Shown in pieces: positions 24,027-36,365 of a DNA stretch of 64,000 nucleotides (its first letter is position 1; every line of letters starts with the position of its first letter). The notes beneath the pieces are model-generated. The model did not search any database. It was given only the letters and a program-made list of their open reading frames with translations, and was not told the origin of the DNA. A program made the translations under genes and the position numbers. Source of the stretch: Erigeron canadensis. Its lineage: Eukaryota > Streptophyta > Magnoliopsida > Asterales > Asteraceae. The DNA lies in assembly GCF_010389155.1 (NCBI RefSeq), contig NC_057768.1, forward strand, positions 43,875,633-43,939,632. The letters run 5' to 3'.

Positions 24027-24235
24027 TTCCCTCAAGTTATTTTTCTAACTTGACTCAAGTTAGGAAAATCTATCAAGTTAGGAAAATCTTAACCATTGAA
24101 TGAAAATTAAGGGCCAAGATTCAAAGATGAAGATCATCTTTGAATCTTAGCCCTTGATTTCCAATCAATGGTCAAGATTATCTTAACATGACTAGTCATG
24201 TTATCCCAACATGACTAGTCATGTTGGGTTTTTCC
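24027..24235. mobile_element. Palindromic MITE with repeated perfect palindrome
   Basis: 24086-24179 forms a long hairpin (AATCTTAACCATTGA...AAGATTCAAAGATGAAG against CATCTTTGAATCTT...TCAATGGTCAAGATT). It is followed by the 18-bp perfect palindrome AACATGACTAGTCATGTT at 24185-24202 and again at 24208-24225. CAAGTTAGGAAAATCT is also repeated at the left end. A non-autonomous element is inferred; outer limits are uncertain. Confidence 0.6.
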
Positions 24236-24433
24236 GATCTGAAAACTAAAAGAAAATTACAGTTAATGTAGAAATCATAAACTTGGAAATAAATTATTTT
24301 TGTAGTGGATTGGACCTAAAAGGGTCGAAAATGTTTATGATGCTTTTTACATCTCATTTTTAAGATATCTGACTTTAAAATATTAAAAAAAAATAGAAGA
24401 AGGAAAATGTCAGTCCCATTTTTTATGAGTTTT

Positions 24434-24632
24434 AAACCTCCAATGCCTTGACGGTATATGGGGAGGTTAAAATGTAGATGGATTTTACCTCTACCTTAGT
24501 AGAGAGACTGCTTTTATTTTCTACCTAAATACAGTAGTAGAAAAGACTCTACAACCTTTGCATAAGACAACGATCGAACCCATAATTTCTGTCTCCAGAA
24601 GTCAGGGTGTTTACCACTGATCCGACTTTTAT
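24434..24632 (-). mobile_element. SINE, second copy of the 22.3-kb family
   Basis: The reverse complement aligns along its length with 22328-22572: GGATCAnTGGTAAACnCCCT, TCTGGAGACAGA, ATGGGTTCGATC, TGCAAAGGTTG, TTTAGGTAGAAA, CTCTCTACT..GGTAGAGGTAA and TTAACCTCCCCATA. It is more diverged, lacks the terminal CGCGGAAGGCGGC part, and no clear target duplication is seen, so it is the older copy. Confidence 0.8.
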
Positions 24633-24639
24633 GTCTAGA

Positions 24640-26910
24640 GACTAGGGTGTTTAAAATATCTTACTTTATTTTCATGAAATACGGGTAACACATTAAAATG
24701 TAAGTCAGATACATCAAAATTTAGATACATCAAAATAAATAAATAAATAAAGATCATACTTAATATGGGGTATCAAAACCAAACCAGTGAACCGAAAATT
24801 AATTTAGAAAACCGAACTGTTAAAACCGAAAACGAATGAAACCTATTTGTTTGATTTTCTTTTCCTAAAACCGTACAGATTGGTTCAGGTTTTTGTTTTA
24901 TATGCCAAGAAACCAATCAAAAACTGAACTGAACCAAATATATATTCTAATTTAGGTTAAATTACAAAAGCGGTACCTGACAAATACTCGAATTTGCATT
25001 GGTTATATCCTTACAAATTTATTACCTGAGACATACCCATAGTTTACAAAAAGCATACCTCTCGCTGATTAAGCCTAACGAATCGTTAAATATTTTCATG
25101 TGCTGCCCACGTGAATATGTAAATGACTACAAAACTTAATGTGAATGTGAGTTACATGGAACTAGTTAGAAAGTTTTGGCATCATCGATACTCGATAGAT
25201 TATTGATCTTCTTCTGCCACAAGTCCACAACTCGATCAGAAGCCATGCCCGAATCTTAGAAAAATCCCCAGTCATCTTTTAGTATCGATTCGTTGCAACT
25301 TAACTAATTAATAAGCCGTGGCCGGACTATATGTGATCAAGTAATTATATGTTGACACGTATGTACCAATGTAATGTAGCAACCAATTATCTAATGGGTT
25401 TTTTAAGGTTTTAGTTATGTCACATCTGGACCGTCGAGGATAACTAGTAGCTACCGCTAGATAAGATAATGGAATTATTAATGCTACCTAGCCTAGCCTA
25501 GCCTACATTACCATTTGTTCAAATTTCGACCATCATTGATGTTATTCCTATCTCCCCCCCTCTCTTTATCGTACAGTAATAATATATCCAGGAATCAGCA
25601 CCAGTACCACACCTTCCCTATTCCATGTGTCTTTTGATTTCTTTTTTTTTTTTTGAACGGCTTTTTTTTTTTTTTTTTAATTTCTACTTACGCTCTTATT
25701 TCTGAACCCGACCAATTCAGTTTGGCAAAGTGGCGGGTCCCTCTTATAAAACACCCAATTCGATATAAACAACTAACATCTACTATTATATAAGAAGTAT
25801 ACATTTATACTTGTTATATGATGGATGTTTAAATAATACCCATCATACGAGGAGTATATAATACTTTGACTTTTCTAATCAAAGCTCCAATATAGACACA
25901 TGTAATCATGTATAATGAAATACTCGTACTTGTCAAGAAGTGAATATTTTTACCAAATTTATGAGTGTATGAATAGATGGACCCTTGGCAAATCATTTGA
26001 TTTTTCAATTGAATAATTAAATTACTACGCATGAGCATGACTATCTATTAATTACTCGTACATTAGTTTGAGTACTATGTAAGATACTAAGATGACATAC
26101 CATTATTTTTTAGTTTGTTTGTTTATGAAAAAACATACCATGTATATGACATAATTTAGCATAAAAATTATGATAATGATTCTATCAACCAGTGATAGTA
26201 ATGTAAAGATTCTAAAATCACCTTACTTAGTTGAATTAATTATCAGAGAATCTAAAATGTGTTATGTTACCATCATAAGCCAAATTATATCACTTATTAT
26301 CACATCTAGGGTCACAACCACAAAATATGATCGTCTATATTCTAATGAGATTCAGGTTAGAGGACAGCTAAATAAAAACAATTACTTCAAAAAAAAAAAT
26401 ATCGACATGTTATTACTTATATTAAAGTTAAAAATGAATTCATAAGTAGAAGTTCCAAAGCACCACATATCATTAATATTTGGTTTTTATGATAGAAGTG
26501 TAACACATATACTTCATCAAGTTTTTAATAACTTTACAGCATGTTTTGTTTTACTATATAAAAAATGAAAAATGTTAATTGAGTCCTTTTGAGTTTCACT
26601 TAACGCGCATAAAAGTTTGTATATTTTCATATAAAAAATTCACCCATTTAATTTTATGATAAGTATACAACTTTTTGATACACCTTAACGAAAGTCTTTA
26701 AAACTTTATTTCATAAAAAATACAAATTAAAGAAAACATAACATTTATAACTAAATTTAATAGTACTTTTTTACCAATTTTGACAAATGCAAAGTAGTTT
26801 ATAATTACGTCATATATCCACAAAGTGAAAAAAGAGTTACCAACATTTCATTACTTTATTTTGCAATACATATATATAAATAAAATATACACAAAAGAAG
26901 AACATAACAC
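24640..26910. other. Spacer, no gene recognised
   Basis: 24765-24960 is rich in AACCG/GGTTC motifs like degraded hAT-type repeat. 25640-25680 has two poly-T runs around GAACGGC. The rest is AT-rich. Frames up to 91 codons lack recognisable motifs. Confidence 0.45.
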
Positions 26911-26913
26911 TTA

Positions 26914-27205
26914 GGGGGTGTTTGGCCTAGCTTTTATAAAATGGCTTATGCTTATAAAATATAAGTAGCTTATGGCTTTTTTGCTTTAAATTTATAAGCT
27001 TTTTTGTAGTGTTTGGATTAGCTTATAGCTTTTGAAAGAAAAATGAAAGAAAATAAGCTAAAAAGCTTGGTAAAGATGGCTTCTCAAAAATGGCTTATAT
27101 AAGCTAATAAGCCTAAGCAAATAAGCCCACACAAACATTAAAAAATAGCTTATTTTATTTTCATAAGCAAAAAAGCCATGAAAATAAGCTAACCCAAACA
27201 CCCCT
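26914..27205. mobile_element. Tourist-like (PIF/Harbinger) MITE
   Basis: Starts GGGGGTGTTTGG and ends CCAAACACCCCT, flanked by TTA (26911-26913) and TTA (27206-27208), the TIR style and 3-bp duplication typical of PIF/Harbinger MITEs. The interior is rich in AAGCTTAT/ATAAGC repeats and can fold. It ends 267 bp upstream of the SEP start codon, inside its proximal promoter region. Confidence 0.82.
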
Positions 27206-27446
27206 TTAAAACTAAATTCAATCGGTAGTACTTTTGACCCAATTTTGACAAATACAAAGTAGTTTATAAAATACGTACCTTTATTTAAAAAAAAGTTGAT
27301 AACCATATCTAGTCTAGATACATTAGTATACGTATATATGTAGTATAAACTAAAAGCTAAAACTAAAACGTGTATAAAGAGACAAGAGATCATATTAAAA
27401 TCTTGTGTGCATATATTGTAGTGAGTGACTAATTAAGTGTGTGAGA

Positions 27447-27472
27447 GCGAGCGAGCGAGCGAGAGAGAGAGA
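27447..27472 (+). repeat. GAGC/GA repeat in SEP 5' UTR
   Basis: (GAGC)n followed by (GA)n ends immediately before the SEP ATG. GA/CT-rich tracts are common in plant 5' UTRs; any regulatory role is inference. Confidence 0.7.
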
Positions 27473-30400
27473 ATGGGTAGAGGGAGAGTTGAACTTAAGA
27501 GAATAGAGAACAAAATCAATAGGCAAGTCACCTTTGCCAAACGCAGAAATGGACTTTTGAAAAAAGCTTATGAGCTTTCTGTTCTTTGTGATGCTGAAGT
27601 TGCTTTGATCATCTTCTCTAACCGTGGCAAACTTTATGAATTTTGTAGCAGCTCAAGGTACACGTACACTTCACCATATATATACATGTAATATGTGTGT
27701 ACATTTGTTATCTCGATCTATGTTAAGTACGTACTCCAATCATTAATTATTTGGAATGTGCTTGCTTTTATTAGATCTAAGCAAAAAGTGAATTTCTTTG
27801 CTTTTACTATCATTATATCGATCAATTTGCTGTTTTCACGAATGCCTTGGCGTTTATGGAATTTGGTTCTGTTTGTTAGATCTGCTAGCTAGTGGAAAGC
27901 TATATATGAAAAAAGAAGTGTTGTGTACATATATCTTTCTTATTATTGTATATCTTATAGTAGTACTATAGTAGCTATATATATTCTCTTTTTCTAGTAC
28001 TCCATTTTTGTATAAATGTAACGCCATTTTTGTTTTTGTGCCTTGCTTGTGGTTTTATTGGTAGCTTCGTATTCTAGCTTTCTCTATGGTTTGGTCTTAT
28101 GGATTTGTTTTTGCTCATGAAAATTATTACTACTATTGCACAAAGACTTGTCATTCTAGCTATATAGCAGAATACATACATTTTCTCTGTCTACCTTTCT
28201 TTTTGTGTTTTTTTTTTTTTTTTTTTTTTTTTTTTCCCGATAGACAGCTAGATCGATTTCTTATAAATATTCATTCGATATCTCTTATGTTTCAGATCTC
28301 TAACATGAGACTACTATATTTGTGGGTGCATAATTCTCATAGTTCATATATGGCTCCATCTTTAATTAGGGTTTGGTTTTGTATCTAGCTAATATTTAAG
28401 ATCTGAGAATGATGAGAGTTTGACATCGATCCGTTGTAATTATCTGAGATAACATTAAATCTCAAAAACAGATAGCTAGCTTGTAAAAAGTTGATCAGTC
28501 ATCTTCCATATCTGATTTTGACTTCAAGATATGTGAGATGATTAATACACTGAATCATTATAATGTCAAGTATATTTTCTCCTTTTTTCATTATATAAGT
28601 TTTCTGCAGTTTGATATACAATAATTTTAATTCTAGTTATGCTTATTGTTACATGAATGTGGTCCAAATCTTGTAGCAGCATGCTCAAAACGCTTGAGAG
28701 GTATCAAAAATGCAACTATGGAGCACCGGAGTCAAATGTCGTCTCTGCAAGAGAGGCACTGGTGAGTAATTAATTTTCTGATCCTTCTCTCAATATATCG
28801 CTTTGATAAATTGGCATTAATTCCATCGATCAAATATATTTAATTACCAGATCCAATAAGTGGCCGGCTATAAACTCAATATGCCATGTTAGAGGTTTCA
28901 TATACGAATTGAAGTAACATTTAATTAATGGAATAGTATTTGACACAATGGGCAAACAACCTTTGAGTCCTACCTTAATTCCTTACGTTCAACCCTGACC
29001 CGCCGGCCTGAATATCTAACATGGTCTACAACAATAAATAATATGTGAACTGAAAATAGGAATCTTTATAAAGATCGAGGCAAATTATGAACTCTCATTT
29101 ATTAGAACACATTATATTATTTACTACTAATAATGCAATGCAAAAAAAAAAAAAAAAAAGAGTAAAAATTATACTCGTATTACTCATCATAAACATACTA
29201 TTAATCGATAAAACCTGATGTGGACTCATAAAAAGGCCATATCATAGATAAAGAGGCCCAAAAGATATTACTAATAAAAAACAAAACTGGCCGCCAAAAA
29301 AAAAAAAAAATACTCCTATTACTCGATCGACTAATTATCCAATGATTTGGACACCAAATAGCTTCAACCCATTGGTCTTCACAATATTATTATCATTGCT
29401 TGTTGTTTGATCATCAATAGTAGTTTCATCTTTTATCATCCTGGTGTGATCATCATCTTTCATCAAACTGATCTCATCGGCCTCACAGAAGCCAAGTTTT
29501 AAATTCGTTCCCATAATATTCCTGGAAGACAAACACGTGTCGATAACCCAGAATCTCAAATCCGGATTCTCATGATAATACTCGTAAAAAGTAATCTTGT
29601 CTGTTGCCATCAATTTCTTCTCTTTAACAAACTGATTCCACCCCTTGGCAAACACAAAACTCTGGCTACTCTTCCAATAACAATACCGAAATTTCCACAG
29701 CCTTTTTTGCGTATCGTAGAAAGATAAATGTACCTCATCATTCGCAAAACCTTCAGAGTCAGCCGGCACCTTAGGGAAATATCTTTCAGCATATTTTTTA
29801 GGAATAACTAACCTGTTAAGTTTACCCACATCACTTGGGGTTAATTCCTTTTGAAAAAGTAGTCTACAAGAATAACCATAATTTGCCTTCAGCAGGTTGT
29901 TATAATCACAATTATTATCTGTTCCCAATGTTTGCCTTCTGAAATCATCAAACTTGGATTGATAAGACCCATCTTTAATCATGGCTAAAATCCTTCCGGT
30001 GTCATAAAGACTTTGAAAACTTTCCTCTTGAAGCGTTGTCTTAGTCCAAGGGAAATTCTGAGGGGCGTCTACAAGTTTGATAGACGCCCTGTCATAAGCA
30101 ATGGCGGCGTCTATTTCAGATTTGAACGTCCCTAGCCAAATACGTTGGTTCTTTGTGTATATCTGAGCACCCCAATGTCCATTATGCTGTGCAACCACCC
30201 CTTTGTATCTCTGCGAATAACTACTGCAGTTATTATCCACCACTTTCGGATCATAGTCGCCTCCATAGTTCTGATCATCTGATGAATGGCCCTCCATTGA
30301 TAATATCTCTGCCAAAAAAATCGCTACAAGAATGTAAGTATCAACATTAATTCTTGAAAACATATATATATATATACATGATTCTTGAAAACTTATACAT

Positions 30401-33400
30401 TACTCACATCTGGAACCTACACACCTACAATAACTGAAAACATATACATTACTCAAATCTGGATCATACTTACATACACACACCTATAACGAATTCGAAC
30501 ACAAAATCAAACACTGGGTTCGATCAAGACTAAAAACTTCAGTAACAAAGACGAAAACTTTATCAACGCCATTGAAGATTGATACATTGATAACTAATCA
30601 ACAGAATTAATTGTTCAATGGAACTTAATTATATACGGAGTAATTAAACTATTACGAGTATCATGTGTGTGTGTGTGTGTATAAAAAGTACTTATGATGA
30701 AACAAAAGAATTAGTTGATTATACTCTGCGAAAATAGTAATATAAAAATAATGATGAGAATAGTCTGAAATTGCGACAAGAAACTAACCTTTGGTATCTG
30801 AATAAGCTGGGGACGCAGGGATTGTATAAAATTCGTTGTTCTTCAGGGTGGAGAATATATATATATAAAGGTGTGGACTTTATGTATTTTGAAGGTTCTA
30901 AGAAGTTGCTGGTCTAAATTTAATTGGAAAGTCATTTTAGGTAATTAACTCATCATTCCTAAATAATTTGCTCTGTGTTAGAAGCTTGCCAAAGTTAGTT
31001 TTTTCACAATCATTACAAATAATATATATAATAATTAATAGATATAATGTTTAGCGCTTAACAAAACTAATTATTATAATAATATACGTATAATATACAT
31101 ACATACATCTCTTTCAAATCTATTCTTGAAATATATGGAAAGTTTACAAACGGCTAGTCATTACATATACTCCAATTTGAAGTTGTACATCCAAACTTGG
31201 AAATAGTCTTTCTTCGTTTATATATTTGTCATTATTATAGTACTTAAATAAGAATTTTGATAATGCCACCCAATATATGTTGTTAAATGCCAAAATTAAG
31301 TGTTTCTTAATATATAAAGCATATTTTTTGAATTTCTTTTAACAATAAAATACAATTTTTATACATTTAATCACTTATTACTAAAGTCATGACAAGCTAT
31401 CAACACCCTTTAAATAAACATATTCCAACAATATGGGTCAATTGTTGATATCTTATTGTGGTACAAATAATACATGTGTATAAATATTATTATTTTTTTG
31501 TAATATTTTGCGTTTAATGGAAAAAGTAATTACTTATGATATTAGATGATATGAATCTTAAATTTAATAAAATATTTTGCTAATAACAGTCTTATGAGTT
31601 ATCATTAATATCCATAAAATATAAAGTTGAGTTTTTTATATAAAATTAAAGGGTGAACTTATAATATAAATACTAATAATATGCGTCCCTTAATGTTGTA
31701 GTTAGAATTTTTTATTCTTTTTTAATAAATGGTAAACATATATAGTCGAAGAGACTATGGTTGATTATTTTTTTAGACATACATGCGTGTTTTCAGGACA
31801 TATAGTCATATTCTATCAACAACAATTTTATGGTGTCTTGATAAATTAAAAATGACTTCGGGTATGTGTTAAAAAGTAAATCCTAACATGAAAATTACGA
31901 AGCTTTAGTAAGAAGAAAAGAACCTCTATAAAATTTAGTAAATATGTCTGGATAAAGTTTTATCTAGTTTGTTATTTTTATCAACAAATTAATTTGGTTT
32001 AGTTAAGAAGTTGACTGATTTTGTTTATTTGTGATATATCTTCAAATCAAGGAGATACAAATAAATAATGTATACGATACGTATCTAAATTTGTTTATGC
32101 CAAATAATCGAGTTTAAAATAAACTTGATAAGATTGGAATTGGATGTGTTATCGAAGTTATATATCTTCGGTAACTAGTTTGTAACTATAATAACTTCAT
32201 GGTTTCATAGAACAAAAATACATGAATTAACGAATAGCTGTACGCATCGCATATGCCTAATGCCCTGTAGATTTTGAAACTTTTGGATGGTAATTATGAA
32301 TAAACTTACAAATTAAACTTTTCTTTTATTATAACAATAATCATCATTAAACATGAATATATGAGTCCTAATTCCTTTCATATTGTGGTAATTTAGTAGG
32401 ATATGATTTACGATTAGCTTTTGTTTTTCATGGTTTTAGGAGCTAAGTAGTCAACAGGAGTATATGAAACTTAAGGCACGGTATGAAGCCTTACAACAAT
32501 CGCAAAGGTAATCATCGATGGAAAGTGAATGGTTTCAATAATGGCTAAAAACAATCGCTAACTATTTGGAGGGTCAATGCAACTTGATCAGTTGGTTTGG
32601 GTCAACCTAATTAGTCAGGCAAACGACTATCCACGCTGGCTAGCTATATCTCTCGATCACCAAATTATGGTGGGGGGCGTTACCTTAATCGAAAACTATG
32701 TCATTCCAAACAAAAGTATAAATATATAAAAAAATTAATGCATTATTTGTGAATACAAAAACATGAATGAGATGATATTCAAGTTTGAACAGTTTATGAT
32801 GTTTGTGGTTTCAGCTCATACACTTCATAAAGAATTTTGACCTGTCTCATATGTTTCTTTGACTTATATCGAGTATTTTAGCTTAACCAATTTATTTGAC
32901 ATAATGTTTTCATCATAGTTAAAAAAAAAATTAGTTTAATCTACAAAATGGACAAGTTAGACATAGGTCAAAATTAGTTGACGTACATGTCTAGTAATTA
33001 ACCTAATACTAGCGAGTAATCATCAAATGAATAATAACTGATCGATCTGGGTGTTTGACGTACGTACACTAGGAATCTCCTGGGTGAGGATCTTGGTCCT
33101 TTGAGCTGCAAGGAGCTTGAGTCCCTAGAAAGGCAGCTCGATACATCTCTCAAACATATCAGATCAGCTCGGGTATGCTGCTGACCTACATACATAATTT
33201 GTTTATTATTCAAATGAGACTATTAGTTTTACAGCAGGCTGAAAAATGTTAGATAAAAACATGCCTTTAAACTTAATGAGTTTGTATATATTTGAGCTTA
33301 TAGACGCAAGTTTTGTTGGACACACTTTCGGATCTTCAAAGAAAGGTAAGATAACATCAACATCTCGAAGGTTTATTTACGAGAAACCAATTTGTATCCA

Positions 33401-34112
33401 TCTTCTGATTATAGTTCTTCAATTTCAGGAGAATGCACTAAATGAAGCAAACCATACCTTGAAGCAAAGGGTATATATGTTAATTATGCCATATTATTTG
33501 CGTGTTTATGTAATAATGTTATTTTCTTTAGGCTGCGCCCATATGTCATCCTCATTTCTTTTCATTTATATCTCTTAAAACTTAGAACCATGGAACAATA
33601 AAATGAAAAACCAAGTGAAAATTTTTGCTTTTTAGAAGCAAAAACCGAATGAAACAGAACTTGTATATAACATAATGGTACAATTGGTTTAATTTGCAGT
33701 TAATGGAAGGAAATCAAATAAGTTCACTTCATTGGTATCCACATGCTCAACAAGAAGTGTGTTATGATAGACAATATGTACCTCAACAACAAAGCAATGA
33801 AGCCTTCTTTCATCCACTTGATTGTGGGCCCACTCTACAAATCGGGTAAGCCCAATAAGATCTTAAATCCAGTAACACTTCGATAAAATAAAGACTGTTT
33901 AACATTAATCTAATTCGGGCCTTATAAAGGACATAAAAAATAACTATAATTCTAATACAAATTAATGTTCGGAAAAAAAAAATTTCTAATACAAATTAAA
34001 ATACATTGGACATGTATTGGCATGCTATAGGTATCAAACGGATCTACTAACAGCTGCTGCGGGAGTAGGCCCAAGTATGAATAACTACATCCAAGGATGG
34101 ATGCCATGTTAA
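27473..34112 (+). CDS. SEP1: SEPALLATA1/2-type MADS-box factor (MIKCc)
   Basis: Eight exons: 27473-27657, 28677-28761, 32440-32507, 33073-33172, 33304-33345, 33429-33470, 33700-33845 and 34031-34112, giving 249 aa. Exon 4 is 100 nt and exons 5 and 6 are 42 nt each, the classic MIKC layout. MADS domain at residues 1-60 ([20 protein letters not shown]..); SEP-type I-domain [17 protein letters not shown]-domain about 90-175 with [24 protein letters not shown]-terminus with [15 protein letters not shown] and [10 protein letters not shown], the two SEP end motifs. SEP proteins are known to form the floral quartets that specify organ identity, binding CArG boxes with AP1, AP3/PI and AG partners. 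C-terminal motifs favour SEP1/2 over SEP3. Intron 2 (3.7 kb) contains an antisense RAV gene. Exon 2 has a tandem TAGCAG acceptor. The frame upstream of ATG 27473 has no ATG in context. Confidence 0.95.
28677..28682 (+). promoter_or_regulatory. NAGNAG tandem splice acceptor of SEP exon 2
   Basis: TTGTAGCAGCATG offers acceptors ending at 28676 and 28679. Both keep the frame (AG|C AGC ATG or AG|C ATG) and differ by one Ser in the serine run before the I-domain. Which is used cannot be told from sequence. Confidence 0.7.
29335..30297 (-). CDS. AP2/B3 (RAV/TEM-type) transcriptional repressor
   Basis: Single coding exon, 320 aa, from ATG at 30297 ([13 protein letters not shown]). An in-frame ATG at 30363 would add 22 hydrophobic residues, but a polypyrimidine-CAG acceptor at 30309-30310 suggests that stretch is intron. 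AP2 domain at residues about 30-84 ([24 protein letters not shown]). The [18 protein letters not shown] linker resembles the At1g51120/At1g50680 branch of RAV proteins. B3 domain about 143-255 ([21 protein letters not shown]). KLFGV at 312-316 is the (R/K)LFGV repression motif. RAV/TEM proteins bind bipartite CAACA/CACCTG sites and repress flowering or growth genes. The gene lies wholly inside intron 2 of the SEP gene, on the opposite strand. The AP2 core is somewhat diverged, but both domains look intact. Confidence 0.93.
   Translation of the reverse strand: MEGHSSDDQNYGGDYDPKVVDNNCSSYSQRYKGVVAQHNGHWGAQIYTKNQRIWLGTFKSEIDAAIAYDRASIKLVDAPQNFPWTKTTLQEESFQSLYDTGRILAMIKDGSYQSKFDDFRRQTLGTDNNCDYNNLLKANYGYSCRLLFQKELTPSDVGKLNRLVIPKKYAERYFPKVPADSEGFANDEVHLSFYDTQKRLWKFRYCYWKSSQSFVFAKGWNQFVKEKKLMATDKITFYEYYHENPDLRFWVIDTCLSSRNIMGTNLKLGFCEADEISLMKDDDHTRMIKDETTIDDQTTSNDNNIVKTNGLKLFGVQIIG
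30309..30788 (-). other. Probable 5' UTR intron of RAV gene
   Basis: On the minus strand CCAAAG|GTTAGT (donor at 30788-30787) and TTTTTTTGGCAG (acceptor ending 30309) would splice a short leader, free of ATG, to a 5' UTR 11 nt upstream of the start codon. Inferred only from splice-site quality. Confidence 0.5.
30855..30870 (-). promoter_or_regulatory. TATA box of the nested RAV gene
   Basis: The minus strand reads CTTTATATATATATATTCTCC, a strong TATA element about 70 bp upstream of the predicted 5' UTR donor. It supports an independent promoter within the SEP intron. Confidence 0.55.
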
Positions 34113-36365
34113 AGAAAATAACAAAATAATATCAGTTTATGGGTGCATAAAAATAGATCCCAAAAGTGTGTTTAGTTAATCATTGTTAAATGTAAGTCAT
34201 TTGAAGGGAATTGAATTCGAACAAGCTAATGACAACACATCTATGTAATTGCTGAAAAGGTTGTTGTAAATCTCTGATGACACTTTTATATCCGTAGAAT
34301 TTTTAAGCAACCGATTCGCATATGTTTGGTTAAAACGTGTTGGGCATTTTTTACACATATGTTTCCACTGGAAGCTTTAGGATCGTTAAATTATAATATT
34401 ACTTATATGATGTATGAAAATAACGATCAATAATACCAATAATATATTATATTAGGTGGAAAATATATAAAACGTGTGAGCATCAAACTTATACATCATA
34501 CATTATTGATTTGTCGAGTGATGGTTGTACACTTTTCACTTTTCATCGATTAACTTTTTGAAGACTTGTTGTGTTGTGCCATAAAGTCTTCGGATTATAA
34601 TAATGATATGAAACATGAATTGAGTGGTTGAGATTTAAGGGTATTATAGGTATATCAGCTAAGGATGTTTAAATTAGTGAATAAAGAAGATGAGTATTAT
34701 AGGTACTTCAAATCATGAATTGAGATTTTTAAAAAGGGCAAAATGCTTTATAAGATAGTATAGATAGATATAACATAATCAAGAGATCTTTGTAACCATT
34801 TTTAAAAAATATTTTTTTTTATCTATTTTTAAAGTGTTTACTTAGATCATTTGTGATATTTTACCACTGGCTATCAAAATTTAGTAGCATGTTTGGTTTT
34901 GTGAAACAGATTTAAAAAATGGCAGACAAGATTAAAAAAAAATAGCCTTTTATGGTTCAGCCCAGTTAATGGTTCTAACTTGGTCGTTTAAATCTAAAAT
35001 TCTTAATTTACCTTTTTTTTAAAGTTTCTGGAGTCTCATTCAACGTTGCAGGATCGTAAATTTGAGATGAAAAAAAAAAAATTTAGGGACTAAGAGATCC
35101 TGTGCATTTACCCTTAACATTCTATTTATTTTTGTTTTAGCCGTTAAATATAAAAATAAATTTAATTTTGTATTCGATATAAAACGCATTTGTCAAATTT
35201 ACGAGACTTTAATTAAGTAACATTTGTCAAATTTAGGCGGCTAGATTTGGAACCTATGTTAATTATTAAATTAAAGAAAAGGCTAACTAATGATTGTTAG
35301 CGTAAATAAAAAAAATTACATTAATATCAAAAAATAATATATTATTTGAAGTTTATGATAAAAGTATAAATATAAAAATTTGTTATATGTTAATAACAGT
35401 CCAGCAAGATCCTCAAAATTTATTTTTATAAAACAAAAAAAAAAAAATCATACTAATTGTTCCAATATCTATGATGTATTTTGCTGTTGTTGAATGTTAA
35501 TCTAGGTAGAGGCGGTATAAGAAAAAAATCTCAGAGAAGGCAAAATAAAAAATTCTGTGAAATAAAAATATAAAAAAGGTCAAAATATTAAAAACATATA
35601 GGTAATTTTTTAAAATCGATAAAAAATTTGAAAATACATGATAAAATCTAAATTTTGAGGGAGACGTTTGCCACCTTTGGCTCCATGTGGTACTGCCCCT
35701 GAATCTGGGTGCATAGAAATGGTTTTAATGAAAAAGAATAACAGTAAACCTCATGAAGTGATCATTCTAATGAGGGATGAAAAATATTACGGGTATGAAT
35801 TTGGGTACTTAGTAGAGTTGGTGTAATTAATTTGAAAAAGATAAAGGGAGTTAAAAGTTAATAGTAATCCTAAGCACATACAAAAAATGAACAGAACCCA
35901 TCTACAAGAGTACAAGACTTCGATCAACACAAGAAAAGAAGCTAATGAAATCAAATCATATTTAAAAGTATATATATTTGTTGTCATGATAATAACAAAA
36001 CATAACATAACAAATTGTTATTCTGATACCCAAGTAAATGATATTTTTATAATAACAATAAAATAAATAACGAGTTATTATTAAGATTTTAGATTAAATT
36101 TTTAGTTGTCGAATTTAACATGTTAGTCACTTTTTATCGAAGCCAAGTTTAAAAAAAAAAAAAAAAATCATTTTCTTTTGCATTTTTGATCTCTAAACTA
36201 ATTTTTTAAACTAAGAGCGAGGCGACCTCAACCCTTAGATGGTGTTTGTTTAATAACTTAATAAAAATGTTGTGACTTAATCAATAATACTTAATCCATA
36301 AAATCATCAAAGGTATTTGTTTTTTTCTTTAACTTAATAAACAAAAATTAAAAAACTGTATTAAG
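34113..36365. other. SEP 3' flank and repeat-rich spacer
   Basis: The SEP 3' UTR probably ends by about 34450. 34640-34775, read on the minus strand, begins TCTATCTATACTATCTTATAAAG, like Helitron 5' ends, but I cannot find a matching 3' terminus. The rest is AT-rich with poly-A runs. No gene recognised. Confidence 0.45.

Noticed and set aside
27437..27472. SEP frame extended upstream of the MADS ATG
   Set aside because: The extension begins with GTG, not ATG, and translates the GAGC/GA repeat of the 5' UTR; MADS proteins start MGRGRVELK.
30298..30363. 22-residue hydrophobic N-terminal extension of the RAV protein
   Set aside because: Would look like a signal peptide on a nuclear factor, and the segment ends in a polypyrimidine-CAG acceptor, so it is more likely 5' UTR intron.
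34640..34775. Third Helitron on the minus strand
   Set aside because: A Helitron-like 5' start is present, but I could not find a hairpin-CTRR 3' end within reach.
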